Source of the DNA: Halohasta litorea
GTDB lineage: Archaea > Halobacteriota > Halobacteria > Halobacteriales > Haloferacaceae
Assembly (NCBI RefSeq): GCF_024494645.1
Contig: NZ_JANHDJ010000001.1
Span: 744,001-808,000, forward strand
Length of the DNA stretch: 64,000 bases
Direction of reading: 5' to 3'
The notes under the pieces were generated by a model that was given only the letters and a program-made list of their open reading frames with translations, did no database searches and had not been told where the DNA came from. How positions within the stretch are numbered: position 1 is the stretch's first letter; each line of letters begins with the position of its first letter. Position numbers and translations under genes: made by a program. Below are positions 24,341 through 31,695 of the stretch, piece after piece.

Positions 24341-24347
24341 AAAAAAA
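24341..24347 (-). terminator. U-tract terminator after the 69-residue gene
   Basis: Seven consecutive A on the plus strand (seven T in the minus-strand transcript) lie about 20 bases after the stop codon of the small gene. U-tracts are the main archaeal termination signal. Confidence 0.5.
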
Positions 24348-24365
24348 GAGCCTCGGACCGCCGAC

Positions 24366-24575
24366 TCAGCAGTAATCCGTGACGTCGACGGTCCCCGACC
24401 GGGCCTCCTGGCGGCGTGTTTCGCGCTTGATCTGCTTGCGGACCGCCCGCGCCCACGGCGTATCCTGCCGCATCGCTTGGCGTCGACAGCGGTCCTGTGT
24501 CATCCAGATGTGCCGGTCTTCATCTGTCGTCTCCGGGTCCCAAAACCACGTAGGGAATTGGTAGTCTGTTGTCAT
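24366..24575 (-). CDS. Small basic Trp-rich protein, unknown
   Basis: A 69-residue protein starting MTTDYQFPTWFWDPETTDED, with three Trp in the first 25 residues and a basic Arg/Lys/Gln-rich helix in the second half (RAVRKQIKRETRRQEA). The net charge is near neutral to basic, which is rare in haloarchaea and suggests nucleic-acid or membrane contact. A U-tract terminator follows. A leader of about 120 nt may precede it, starting after an AT-rich TATA region near 24718-24728. No family is recognised. Confidence 0.55.
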   Translation of the reverse strand: MTTDYQFPTWFWDPETTDEDRHIWMTQDRCRRQAMRQDTPWARAVRKQIKRETRRQEARSGTVDVTDYC

Positions 24576-24619
24576 GGTTAAATCGCTCTACAGTGCCATT
24601 GAGTGGCTATGCGACGGTA

Positions 24620-24638
24620 CGCACTGATCTACAGTGCG
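24620..24638. promoter_or_regulatory. Inverted repeat CGCACTG-ATCTA-CAGTGCG
   Basis: A perfect 7-bp inverted repeat lies 45 nt upstream of the 69-residue gene. The half-site CTACAGTGC recurs at 24590-24598. It could be an operator or a leader hairpin. The 252-base gap (24576-24827) also contains an AT-rich stretch at 24711-24750 that probably holds the promoter. Confidence 0.4.
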
Positions 24639-24827
24639 CTATTAGCCATCTCGACCCTTAAAACGACCGTTCGTTTTCTTGATCCAACCTCTCGTTACAA
24701 ACTGTTTCTCTAGAGTAGATATAATAAATTATTCGTTTAAATAATCCGCATTAGTGTGACCAAAAACTGTGGTTTATTTGTGGTCTACCGCCGGTTGGTC
24801 GACCGATGGCGCAGTCCTGAGCCGAGG

Positions 24828-25664
24828 CTACAGGTCGACGCGGTCGCCGATCTCGGCGATTTCGAGTCGCTGTGGGTACTCGTAGGACTGCGCGTGGTGA
24901 TGGAGCGCAGTCGGATCGGCGGTCATCCCCTTCCACATATCCCAGTGGGACGGCAGCAGGCGGTCGAGCTGCAGGTCCGAGGCGGATTTGACCGTCTCGT
25001 TTTCGGTGGCGTACCACTTCGTCCGGACCGGCTCGCGGGTCTCTTTGTCGGGGATGTTGCCGATCGCGCCGAAGGCGAGGATGCCGAGATCGATGTCGTA
25101 GCTCTCGCCGAGATCAGTGAAGTTGCTCGACGGCTTGCTGTCGCCAGCGTGGAAGACCGTCCCCGACTCGTGTTGGATCATGTAGCCGACCGGGTGTGTC
25201 GAGTCCGAATCCTCGGTTTCCACGACGTCAATCGTGAACTCGCCGATTGTCAGCTGATCGCCCTCGGTGACCTCGTTGAACTGGGACTCGTTCACGTCGT
25301 ATGTATCCAGCCATTCCTCGTCGTCGAAAGCGACCGCGAGGCTGTCGTCGGGCGCATAAAAGTCCGCTCCGCGTTCGAGCAGCGGTCCCTGACTCGGGCC
25401 GTGGGTGTGGTCGGTGTGTTCGTGGGTCGCGAGGACGGCGTCGACGGCCTCCTCGGTTACGTCTTCGGGATCGAACGGCACCGGAACCATGCGGATCGTC
25501 CGCGGCGGATCACCGAGACCGACGTAGGGGTCGATCCAGAGTGTCGTCCCCTCGCTACCTTTGATCACGAACCCGTTACAGCCCAGATACCAGATCGAGA
25601 CGGTTTCGGGGTCGGCCTCCTCGACGGCCTTCGGGAGCCAGTCGCCCCAGTCGCTTACTGTCAT
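24828..25664 (-). CDS. MBL-fold metal-dependent hydrolase (UlaG-like)
   Basis: A 278-residue metallo-beta-lactamase-fold protein. The metal motif ATHEHTDHTHG lies near residues 79-89, with a further ligand Asp in FHAGDSKPS (about 171-179) and a His in LLPSHWDMWKG near 235. This pattern is closest to UlaG, the L-ascorbate-6-phosphate lactonase group, but no ascorbate genes are nearby. It lies downstream of two 2-hydroxyacid dehydrogenase genes on the same strand with gaps of about 100 bases. A lactonase acting on a sugar-acid product would fit that neighbourhood, by inference. Confidence 0.85.
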   Translation of the reverse strand: MTVSDWGDWLPKAVEEADPETVSIWYLGCNGFVIKGSEGTTLWIDPYVGLGDPPRTIRMVPVPFDPEDVTEEAVDAVLATHEHTDHTHGPSQGPLLERGADFYAPDDSLAVAFDDEEWLDTYDVNESQFNEVTEGDQLTIGEFTIDVVETEDSDSTHPVGYMIQHESGTVFHAGDSKPSSNFTDLGESYDIDLGILAFGAIGNIPDKETREPVRTKWYATENETVKSASDLQLDRLLPSHWDMWKGMTADPTALHHHAQSYEYPQRLEIAEIGDRVDL

Positions 25665-25766
25665 GGCCAAAGATGCGGACCGATTCGTGGTAAGCGTTGT
25701 TGAAACGGCCAGCGGTGGCGGTGTCGAGCAGTCACCAACAGCAGCCCACTCAGGTCGCTCTCAGCG

Positions 25767-26720
25767 TTACGCAGGGGTGATCAGTCCCTCGGGCTCTTCG
25801 CCGTCGAACACAGCCTGTATATCCCGGGCGAGATGTTCGTTGAGATCGGTCACCGACTCCTCGGAGTAGAACGCTGCGTGTGGCGTCATAATCACGTCGT
25901 CGCGCTCTGCGAGCGGGGACTCCTCGGGAGATTCGGACTCCAGGACGTCGACACACGCGGCTCCGATTTCGTCGTTCTCCAGGGCCCACCGCAGGGCCGC
26001 CTCGTCGACGATCGGCCCGCGGCCGACGTTGACCAAGACCCCCATATCGCTCATCTTTGCGAACGCGTCGCGGTCGAACAGATGCCGGGTGTCCTCGGTC
26101 AGTGGGGCGTGAACCGAGACGTGGTCCGCGTGGTTCAGGAGTTCATCCATGGCCACTTTCTCGACACCGTAGTCGGCCATCTCCTCGCTATCGACGTAGG
26201 GATCGGCAGCGACCAGCTCACAGTCGAACCCCGCGAGCTTTTCGGCGGTGCGTTTCGCGAGTTTGCCGAAGGAGAGAAAGCCGACTGTCTGCTCGCTGAG
26301 TCGATGAATCGGTCGCCCGTCCTGCCAGTTCCACTGGCCGCGCTCGACGGCCCGGTCGTAGACGCCGAGCCGACGAACACCGGCCAACAGCAGGGAGACG
26401 GCGTGTGTCGAGACCTCCTCGGTGCAGTACTCCGGAACGTTCACCACCGTTATGTCGTGGTCGGCGGCCGCCTCCACGTCGATGTTGTCGACGCCGACAC
26501 CGGCGCTGGCGACGATCTGCAGCTGCTCACAGTGGTCAAACACTGTTGCCGTGACTTGGTCGTCGACACCGACGATGAGGGCTGTGGCGTCGGTTGCGGC
26601 GTCGATGATGTCGTCTTCGGCACTGATTGTTGCCCGCTCGATCGTGACCTCGTCGCCGAGGACTGACTGTATCGTTTCAGGATGAATTACGGCGGCATCG
26701 CTCGTGACTACTGTTGCCAT
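25767..26720 (-). CDS. D-isomer 2-hydroxyacid dehydrogenase, CtBP-like (copy 2)
   Basis: A 317-residue NAD-dependent 2-hydroxyacid dehydrogenase. It shows IVASAGVGVDNIDVEAA, the coenzyme segment TVGFLSFGKLAKRTAEKLAG (in place of a canonical GxGxxG), the substrate Arg in NVGRGPIVDE, the Glu of DVLESESPEESP and the His of MTPHAAFYSEES. It is a tandem paralogue of the gene at 26832, clearly alike over nearly its full length. ATG 26720 (MATVVTSDAAV) aligns with the start of the other copy. Substrate unknown. Confidence 0.88.
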   Translation of the reverse strand: MATVVTSDAAVIHPETIQSVLGDEVTIERATISAEDDIIDAATDATALIVGVDDQVTATVFDHCEQLQIVASAGVGVDNIDVEAAADHDITVVNVPEYCTEEVSTHAVSLLLAGVRRLGVYDRAVERGQWNWQDGRPIHRLSEQTVGFLSFGKLAKRTAEKLAGFDCELVAADPYVDSEEMADYGVEKVAMDELLNHADHVSVHAPLTEDTRHLFDRDAFAKMSDMGVLVNVGRGPIVDEAALRWALENDEIGAACVDVLESESPEESPLAERDDVIMTPHAAFYSEESVTDLNEHLARDIQAVFDGEEPEGLITPA

Positions 26721-26831
26721 AGGTAGTCGTCGGTCCCTGACGCAATGAATCGCGTTCAGACTCACACCGAACGGATGCGGTGACCGTTCGGGGAGGCGTT
26801 CACTCCCTCATGAGAACAGTGTCGACCCTGC

Positions 26832-27797
26832 TCAGAGCCAGTCGGCTTCGGGGTCGACGTAGTTTTCGGGCTGCTCGCCCGCGAAGACCGCCAGAATGCC
26901 ACGGGCGATCTGTTCGTTGAGCTCGGTCAGCGACTCCTCCGAGTAGAAGGCAGCATGTGGCGTGAGGATCACGTCGTCGCGCTCGGCCAGCGGCGAGTTC
27001 TCGGGTGGTTCGTCCTCCAGGACGTCGAGTCCGGCCGCGGCGATCTCGTCGTTTTCGAGGGCCCACAGCAAGGCATCTTCGTCGACGATCGGCCCGCGGC
27101 CGACGTTGACGAGGACGGCGGTGTCGCTCATCCGTTCGAAGGCCTCGCGGTCGAAGAGGTGGTGGGTCTCGTCGGTGAGCGGGGCGTGGATCGAGATGTG
27201 ATCGGCTTCTTCGAACAGCTCGTCGAAGGCTACCTTCTCGACGCCGTAGTCGGCCATCGCCTCGGCCTCGACGTAGGGGTCGGCCGCCACGAGTCGGCAG
27301 TCGAACCCCGCGAGCTTTTCGGCGGTGCGTTTGGCGAGCTGGCCAAACGACAGAAACCCGACCGTCGACTCGGTCAGCCGGTGGATCGGCTGGCCGTCGG
27401 TCCAGTCCCAGCCGCCGGTTTCGATCGCCCGGTCGTAGGTGTTGAGTCGCCGCACACCGGCCAACAGCAGCGATACCGCGTGTGTCGAGACCTCCTCGGT
27501 ACAGTAGTCCGGGACGTTGGTCACGGTCACGTCGTGTTCGACCGCCGCCTCGAAATCGATCCGGTCGACGCCGACGCCGGCGCGGGCGACGATCTGGAGC
27601 CGGTCGCACTCCTCGAAGACGACCCTCGGAACCGGCGTGTTGACGTCGACGACCAGCCCGCTGGCCTCGCTGGCGGCCGCGACGGTGTCCTCGACGTCGT
27701 CCATCGCAGCCGAGACGACCGCCGCCTCGTCGCCGAGGACCGCCTGCAGCGTCTCGGTGCGAATCATCGCATCATCACTGACCACTACTGTTGCCAT
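26832..27797 (-). CDS. D-isomer 2-hydroxyacid dehydrogenase, CtBP-like (copy 1)
   Basis: A 321-residue paralogue of the preceding entry. It shares ATVVVSD at the start, YCTEEVSTHAVSLLLAGVRR, FLSFGQLAKRTAEKLAGFDC, VNVGRGPIVDE and TPHAAFYSEES. The catalytic Arg, Glu (DVLEDEPPENSP) and His are all present. The two copies differ most in the first 60 residues and at the C-terminus, which here ends EADWL. A TATA-like TTCATAAC on the minus strand lies about 27 nt upstream. Copy 2 follows after a 111-base gap. Confidence 0.88.
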   Translation of the reverse strand: MATVVVSDDAMIRTETLQAVLGDEAAVVSAAMDDVEDTVAAASEASGLVVDVNTPVPRVVFEECDRLQIVARAGVGVDRIDFEAAVEHDVTVTNVPDYCTEEVSTHAVSLLLAGVRRLNTYDRAIETGGWDWTDGQPIHRLTESTVGFLSFGQLAKRTAEKLAGFDCRLVAADPYVEAEAMADYGVEKVAFDELFEEADHISIHAPLTDETHHLFDREAFERMSDTAVLVNVGRGPIVDEDALLWALENDEIAAAGLDVLEDEPPENSPLAERDDVILTPHAAFYSEESLTELNEQIARGILAVFAGEQPENYVDPEADWL

Positions 27798-27952
27798 ATC
27801 TGATCAATTGTGCTTCCGGGTTATGAATGGGCCCCGAATTCTCATTCGATGAAACATCCGCTCGGGATCACTACTCGCCGGGGGCGTCTGCGAGCGGTGC
27901 GGCGATCGCCACAACCGCCAACGGTTTCCGCTCCTCGGGTCGACCTCCACCC

Positions 27953-28411
27953 ATGCGAATCAGCGTGATCGGCAGCGGCTCGGCACTCGATGCGGAGACC
28001 GAGGCCGACGCCGAGGCGGTGGGACGGCTGCTGGCCGAGCGGGGCCACACGGTCGTCTGCGGCGGGATGGCTGGCGTAATGGAGGCCGTCTGTCGCGGCG
28101 CACGCGAGGCGGGCGGCGAGACGATCGGCATCCTGCCGGTCGACGACCGCTCGGCGGCCAACGAGTGGGTTTCGACGCCGATTGCGACCGGGATGGGCCA
28201 CGCCCGGAACGTCCTGGTGCCGCTCAACGGCGAGGCCGTGATCGCCATCACCGGCAGCGGCGGAACGCTCTCGGAGATCGGTTTCGCCAACGTCTATGAT
28301 CGGCCAGTGGCCGGGCTTCGGACCCACGACCTGCCGTGGATCGAGGCCGTCGACACACCCGAGGGGGCGGTCGACTACGTCGAGAAGGCCGTCGCGTTCG
28401 CCACCGAGTAG
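27953..28411 (+). CDS. TIGR00725/LOG-family protein (nucleotide phosphoribohydrolase-like)
   Basis: A 152-residue Rossmann-fold protein. It starts MRISVIGSGSALDAETE and contains LAERGHTVVCGGMAGVMEAVCRGA near residues 27-50. The phosphate-binding ITGSGGTLSEIGFA near 100-113 corresponds to the PGGxGTxxE motif of LOG (lysine decarboxylase-like) proteins. Plant relatives release cytokinins from nucleotide precursors; the archaeal role is unknown. ATG 27953 is chosen since upstream in-frame sequence is not conserved in character. Confidence 0.82.
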   Translation: MRISVIGSGSALDAETEADAEAVGRLLAERGHTVVCGGMAGVMEAVCRGAREAGGETIGILPVDDRSAANEWVSTPIATGMGHARNVLVPLNGEAVIAITGSGGTLSEIGFANVYDRPVAGLRTHDLPWIEAVDTPEGAVDYVEKAVAFATE

Positions 28412-28476
28412 GATGTCGCTTTCAGGACTGAGAATCGGGGCAACAGGTTTAGACGAACCGGCTCTGAGTGTCCGAT

Positions 28477-29265
28477 ATGAAGAGACGAACGTATCTCGGG
28501 CTTGCGGCGACGGGTGTCGTTGGATCAGTTGCTGGCTGTACCTCGGCCGCCGATGGCAACGAGTACCCGCCGTATCCGGACAGCGAGACGGTCGAGTTAT
28601 CCGGTGACGGCGTCGGTACCAGCGATCGCTTCGAGATCTCCCTGGCGGGCCCGACGCTCGTCGATGTCGAACACATGGGTTCGGACAACTTCACCGTCGT
28701 CCTCGCCGATCCGGACGCGATGGACGATTCCGAGACAGGGACTGCCAACGAATCGACGGACGAAACGAACAGCTCCGAAGCGCCCTCCGGCAACGAGTCG
28801 GGCGTCTCGGCGGCCAACGAAACCGACGGGGCCGACGTCGGCGAGTCGGTGGTCTCGTCGGTCGTCACTGCTGTCGGGCCGTACGACGGCCGCTCGCTGC
28901 TGCCGGTTGCGGCGGGCTCCTACGTGCTTCGAGTGGTCGAGGCGGATGCCGAATGGACCGCCACGGTCTACGACCTCCCGGTCTACGAGGACGGCGTCGG
29001 CACCTCGCTGCCGATCGAACGGGAGGGCGAGCAGTACGACGTGATCGGGCCGATCGATTTCGGCGAGCAGGCCGACACTGAATTCAGCTTTTCAGTGACC
29101 GGTGAGGGACTCCACAGGGTATTCGTCACCGACCGCGAGGGAGGAGAATCGCTGACCGTGTTCAGTGTGAACGGCGAGGCCGACGAACGCCTCTCACAGG
29201 AGGTCGGCGGTGTCGGCTACATCGAAGTCCTCTCGTTCGGCTCCTGGACCTTCGAACTGTCCTAA
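28477..29265 (+). CDS. Tat-exported lipoprotein, unknown
   Basis: A 262-residue protein with a twin-arginine signal (MKRRTYLGLAATGVVGS) and lipobox VAGCTS, giving a lipid-modified Cys near residue 22. The mature part has a beta-rich domain. An Asn/Ser/Glu-rich insert (NESTDETNSSEAPSGNESG) with potential N-glycosylation sites follows, then a second beta-rich domain. It resembles generic haloarchaeal surface lipoproteins of unknown ligand. ATG 28477 is used because an upstream GTG at 28468 would push the RR motif inward. Confidence 0.78.
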   Translation: MKRRTYLGLAATGVVGSVAGCTSAADGNEYPPYPDSETVELSGDGVGTSDRFEISLAGPTLVDVEHMGSDNFTVVLADPDAMDDSETGTANESTDETNSSEAPSGNESGVSAANETDGADVGESVVSSVVTAVGPYDGRSLLPVAAGSYVLRVVEADAEWTATVYDLPVYEDGVGTSLPIEREGEQYDVIGPIDFGEQADTEFSFSVTGEGLHRVFVTDREGGESLTVFSVNGEADERLSQEVGGVGYIEVLSFGSWTFELS

Positions 29266-29272
29266 CGCTTCG

Positions 29273-31399
29273 CTACCGAATCCGCACCAACAGCTCGTCG
29301 ATCGCCGCAACTGCCGCCTCGGTCGACTGCTCCGTATTCTCGCGGGCGGCCGCCCGCAAGTCATCGAACCGCGCGGCCAACGCGTCGACCGTCTCGCTGT
29401 CGAGTCCACGGGGGTCGAGCACCGGCACGCCCTCCAGTTCGTTGGGTTCGATCTTGTCCATCCCCGAGGCGTAGGTCCGACCCGACCGCCGGACGACCTC
29501 GCTGGCGAACTCGCTATTTAAATATGCCAACAGGGCGCGTTGCTCGCTGTCGGTGAGGTCGACATCGAAATACAGCCCGTGGAGGTTGCTCAGGGTTCGG
29601 GCGTCGGTCTCGTTTCTGATGAAGCGGCTCCCGCCGCGGCTCATGTAGGTGACGACCACTGGCGGCGGATCGCGGCGGTCGACGACGTACCACGGCGTCC
29701 GGTGGCTGGCGAGATAGCCGTCGTTTGCGGCAATTTCGTCCGACAGACCGTGGCGGAGGTAGCCGACGATGCCGTCGAGTTCCGCCTCGCCAGCGGGTGA
29801 TTCGTCGTCGAAGGGTCGGGTTTCGTCCGCCTCGGTCGTCTGGAGCCTGTTGGCGATCTCCGAATCGAGCTCGGTCAGGTGGTACAGCACCCAGACCTCG
29901 CGGCCAGCCTCGCGGTCGGCCTCCCAGTCGGCGGCGGTGTACTCGTAGCCGGGGACGCTCCGGGCGTTGCGGATGATCTTCGAGCAATACCGCTCGTCGA
30001 TGCCCCATTCGTCGACCGCTTGCTGGGTGAGACAGAAGTAGTCGTTTTGCCCGGTGGCGATCCCCCGTGTAACGGTCGCGAGCGCCGAGAGGGCAACCAG
30101 GTCGTCCGTCTCGATCTCCAGGGGATCGAACAGTCCGGTCCACTTCTCGCCGGGCTCCAGGTCGGCCTGCGGCACGGCATTTATAAACCCCCAGTCGGTC
30201 TCGCCCTCGCGGTCGCCGTCGATTGCGGCCAGTAGCTCGGCCTCGCTTGGGTCGGCGTCGACGCGAATGATCCGGGTCAGGTCGGACGGGTCGTCTCCAT
30301 CCGGCTTTTCGAGAAAGCTCACCAGACTCGTCGTCAGCGCCTCGTCGAATTTGGCCTCGTCGCGGTCGAACAACACCAGCGCGCGGATGTCGAACTCGCT
30401 GCTCAAAAACTGCTTCAGCGACTCCCCATACCCGGTTTCGAGGAACTCGCTCGGCGTGATAAACGAGAGCCGACCGCCGGGCGCGAGGCACTCGGCAGCG
30501 TGGTAGTAGAAGTAGGCGTACATCGGCGACAGCGCGCTGACCGAGCCGCCGACTTCGGTTTCGGCCTGCGCGTTGACGCGTTCTTTATAAGTCGGATCGA
30601 GTTCGTGGTGCCGCGAGTACGGTGGGTTCGAGATCACGGCGTTGACCGGCTCCAGGTCGTCGGGATCGGCGTTGAGAAAGTCCCCGACGCGGAGGTTGTG
30701 CGGCTCGCCGTTATTTAAAAGGGCCAATGAAGTCGCGGCCATGACGACGGCGAGCTCGTTGAGGTCGACGCCGTGGATGTCGGCCAGCGGCGGCCGGTCG
30801 ACGAGCGCCTGTTTCCGTTTATAAGCGGCCGCCGCCAGCGCACCCGCACCCATCCCCGGATCGAGTACCGTCTCGGTGCCGTCACGGATCAGCCACTCGG
30901 CCATCAACGACGCGATCGCAGGCGGGGTGCGGAACTGACCGAGTTTGCGGCGGGCCGACTGTGGGGTGAGCGACTCGAAGAGCCGCCCGATCGCCTCGCT
31001 CGGCTCGTCGGCCGCCACCAGCTCGTGGCGGGCGTCCAGGAGATCGGTGAGCACGGTGGCGTCGGCTACGCTGGCAACGTCGTCGAGGACGTACTCGGTG
31101 AACGCCGGGTCGTCGGTCTCCGCGCGGGCCCTCTCGAAGGCGTCTCGCGGGTCGGCGGGGAGTTCGGGAAGTCGGCCCTGCCGGTGGTACTGTTCGTACA
31201 ACGTCGACTTGAGGAGGGTATTAAACGCCGCTTGGCGGGCGACGATCTCGCGGGGGTCGTCGAGCCGGTCGAGGCCCTGCTGTTCGCACCACGCCTCGAC
31301 CGCTGCGTCGAGGTCCGACCCGATCCCGCCCGTGAGATGCTTATAAATGTGGCTCGCGGCCGCCGTGATCGCAGTCTCGGGCGTGGTCGGCTGATGCAT
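29273..31399 (-). CDS. N6-adenine DNA methyltransferase (HsdM/Eco57I-like)
   Basis: A 708-residue class I methyltransferase. An N-terminal helical region (1-165) is followed by the SAM motif TVLDPGMGAGALAAAA near 175-190 and the catalytic NPPY in VISNPPYSRHHELD near 258-271. A C-terminal target-recognition-like domain (about 420-680) contains SRGGSRFIRNE and GMDKIEPNELEG. NPPY methyltransferases with this length and domain order modify adenine. No restriction endonuclease gene is adjacent, so it appears solitary. A TATA element lies at 31428-31436. It converges with the Tat lipoprotein gene. Confidence 0.86.
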   Translation of the reverse strand: MHQPTTPETAITAAASHIYKHLTGGIGSDLDAAVEAWCEQQGLDRLDDPREIVARQAAFNTLLKSTLYEQYHRQGRLPELPADPRDAFERARAETDDPAFTEYVLDDVASVADATVLTDLLDARHELVAADEPSEAIGRLFESLTPQSARRKLGQFRTPPAIASLMAEWLIRDGTETVLDPGMGAGALAAAAYKRKQALVDRPPLADIHGVDLNELAVVMAATSLALLNNGEPHNLRVGDFLNADPDDLEPVNAVISNPPYSRHHELDPTYKERVNAQAETEVGGSVSALSPMYAYFYYHAAECLAPGGRLSFITPSEFLETGYGESLKQFLSSEFDIRALVLFDRDEAKFDEALTTSLVSFLEKPDGDDPSDLTRIIRVDADPSEAELLAAIDGDREGETDWGFINAVPQADLEPGEKWTGLFDPLEIETDDLVALSALATVTRGIATGQNDYFCLTQQAVDEWGIDERYCSKIIRNARSVPGYEYTAADWEADREAGREVWVLYHLTELDSEIANRLQTTEADETRPFDDESPAGEAELDGIVGYLRHGLSDEIAANDGYLASHRTPWYVVDRRDPPPVVVTYMSRGGSRFIRNETDARTLSNLHGLYFDVDLTDSEQRALLAYLNSEFASEVVRRSGRTYASGMDKIEPNELEGVPVLDPRGLDSETVDALAARFDDLRAAARENTEQSTEAAVAAIDELLVRIR

Positions 31400-31427
31400 T
31401 TGTCAGTTCGGAATATTCAGCCGCTGG

Positions 31428-31436
31428 GATAAAAGC
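31428..31436 (-). promoter_or_regulatory. TATA box for the adenine methyltransferase
   Basis: GCTTTTATC on the minus strand, about 30 nt before the ATG at 31399. Confidence 0.5.
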
Positions 31437-31485
31437 GCGTTCGCATCGCCCGGACGTGTCGGCCGGGGGAACAGTAAGGTATCTT

Positions 31486-31496
31486 GAATAAAAACC
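31486..31496 (+). promoter_or_regulatory. TATA box for the 57-residue gene
   Basis: GAATAAAAACC lies about 24-27 nt before the ATG pair at 31512/31515, consistent with a leaderless transcript. Confidence 0.5.
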
Positions 31497-31514
31497 GGAC
31501 AGTGGTGACTGATG

Positions 31515-31688
31515 ATGAGTGATACGGATTTCGTGACGCGGATCGAGGTCGCGGCCGTCCAGACGCAGATGGGAGAGTACAACGACGTCGCCGTCGAGAT
31601 CTACAACAGTTGGGTCAAAATCGAGGACGATCCGGGCGTCCACTGGATTCCCCGCGACAAGGTTACCGAGGTCTTCGACGGCGAGTAG
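31515..31688 (+). CDS. Small protein between the two methyltransferases, unknown
   Basis: A 57-residue protein starting MSDTDFVTRIEVAAVQTQMG; an ATG one codon earlier (31512) is also possible. The rest includes VAVEIYNSWVKIEDDPG and WIPRDKVTEVFDGE. It looks like a compact beta-rich domain with two Trp and strong haloarchaeal codon bias. A TATA box at leaderless spacing supports expression. It is easily missed because it is under 60 codons. It diverges from the adenine methyltransferase and converges on the SPPY methyltransferase with a 7-base gap. Confidence 0.68.
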   Translation: MSDTDFVTRIEVAAVQTQMGEYNDVAVEIYNSWVKIEDDPGVHWIPRDKVTEVFDGE

Positions 31689-31695
31689 TCCGGGA

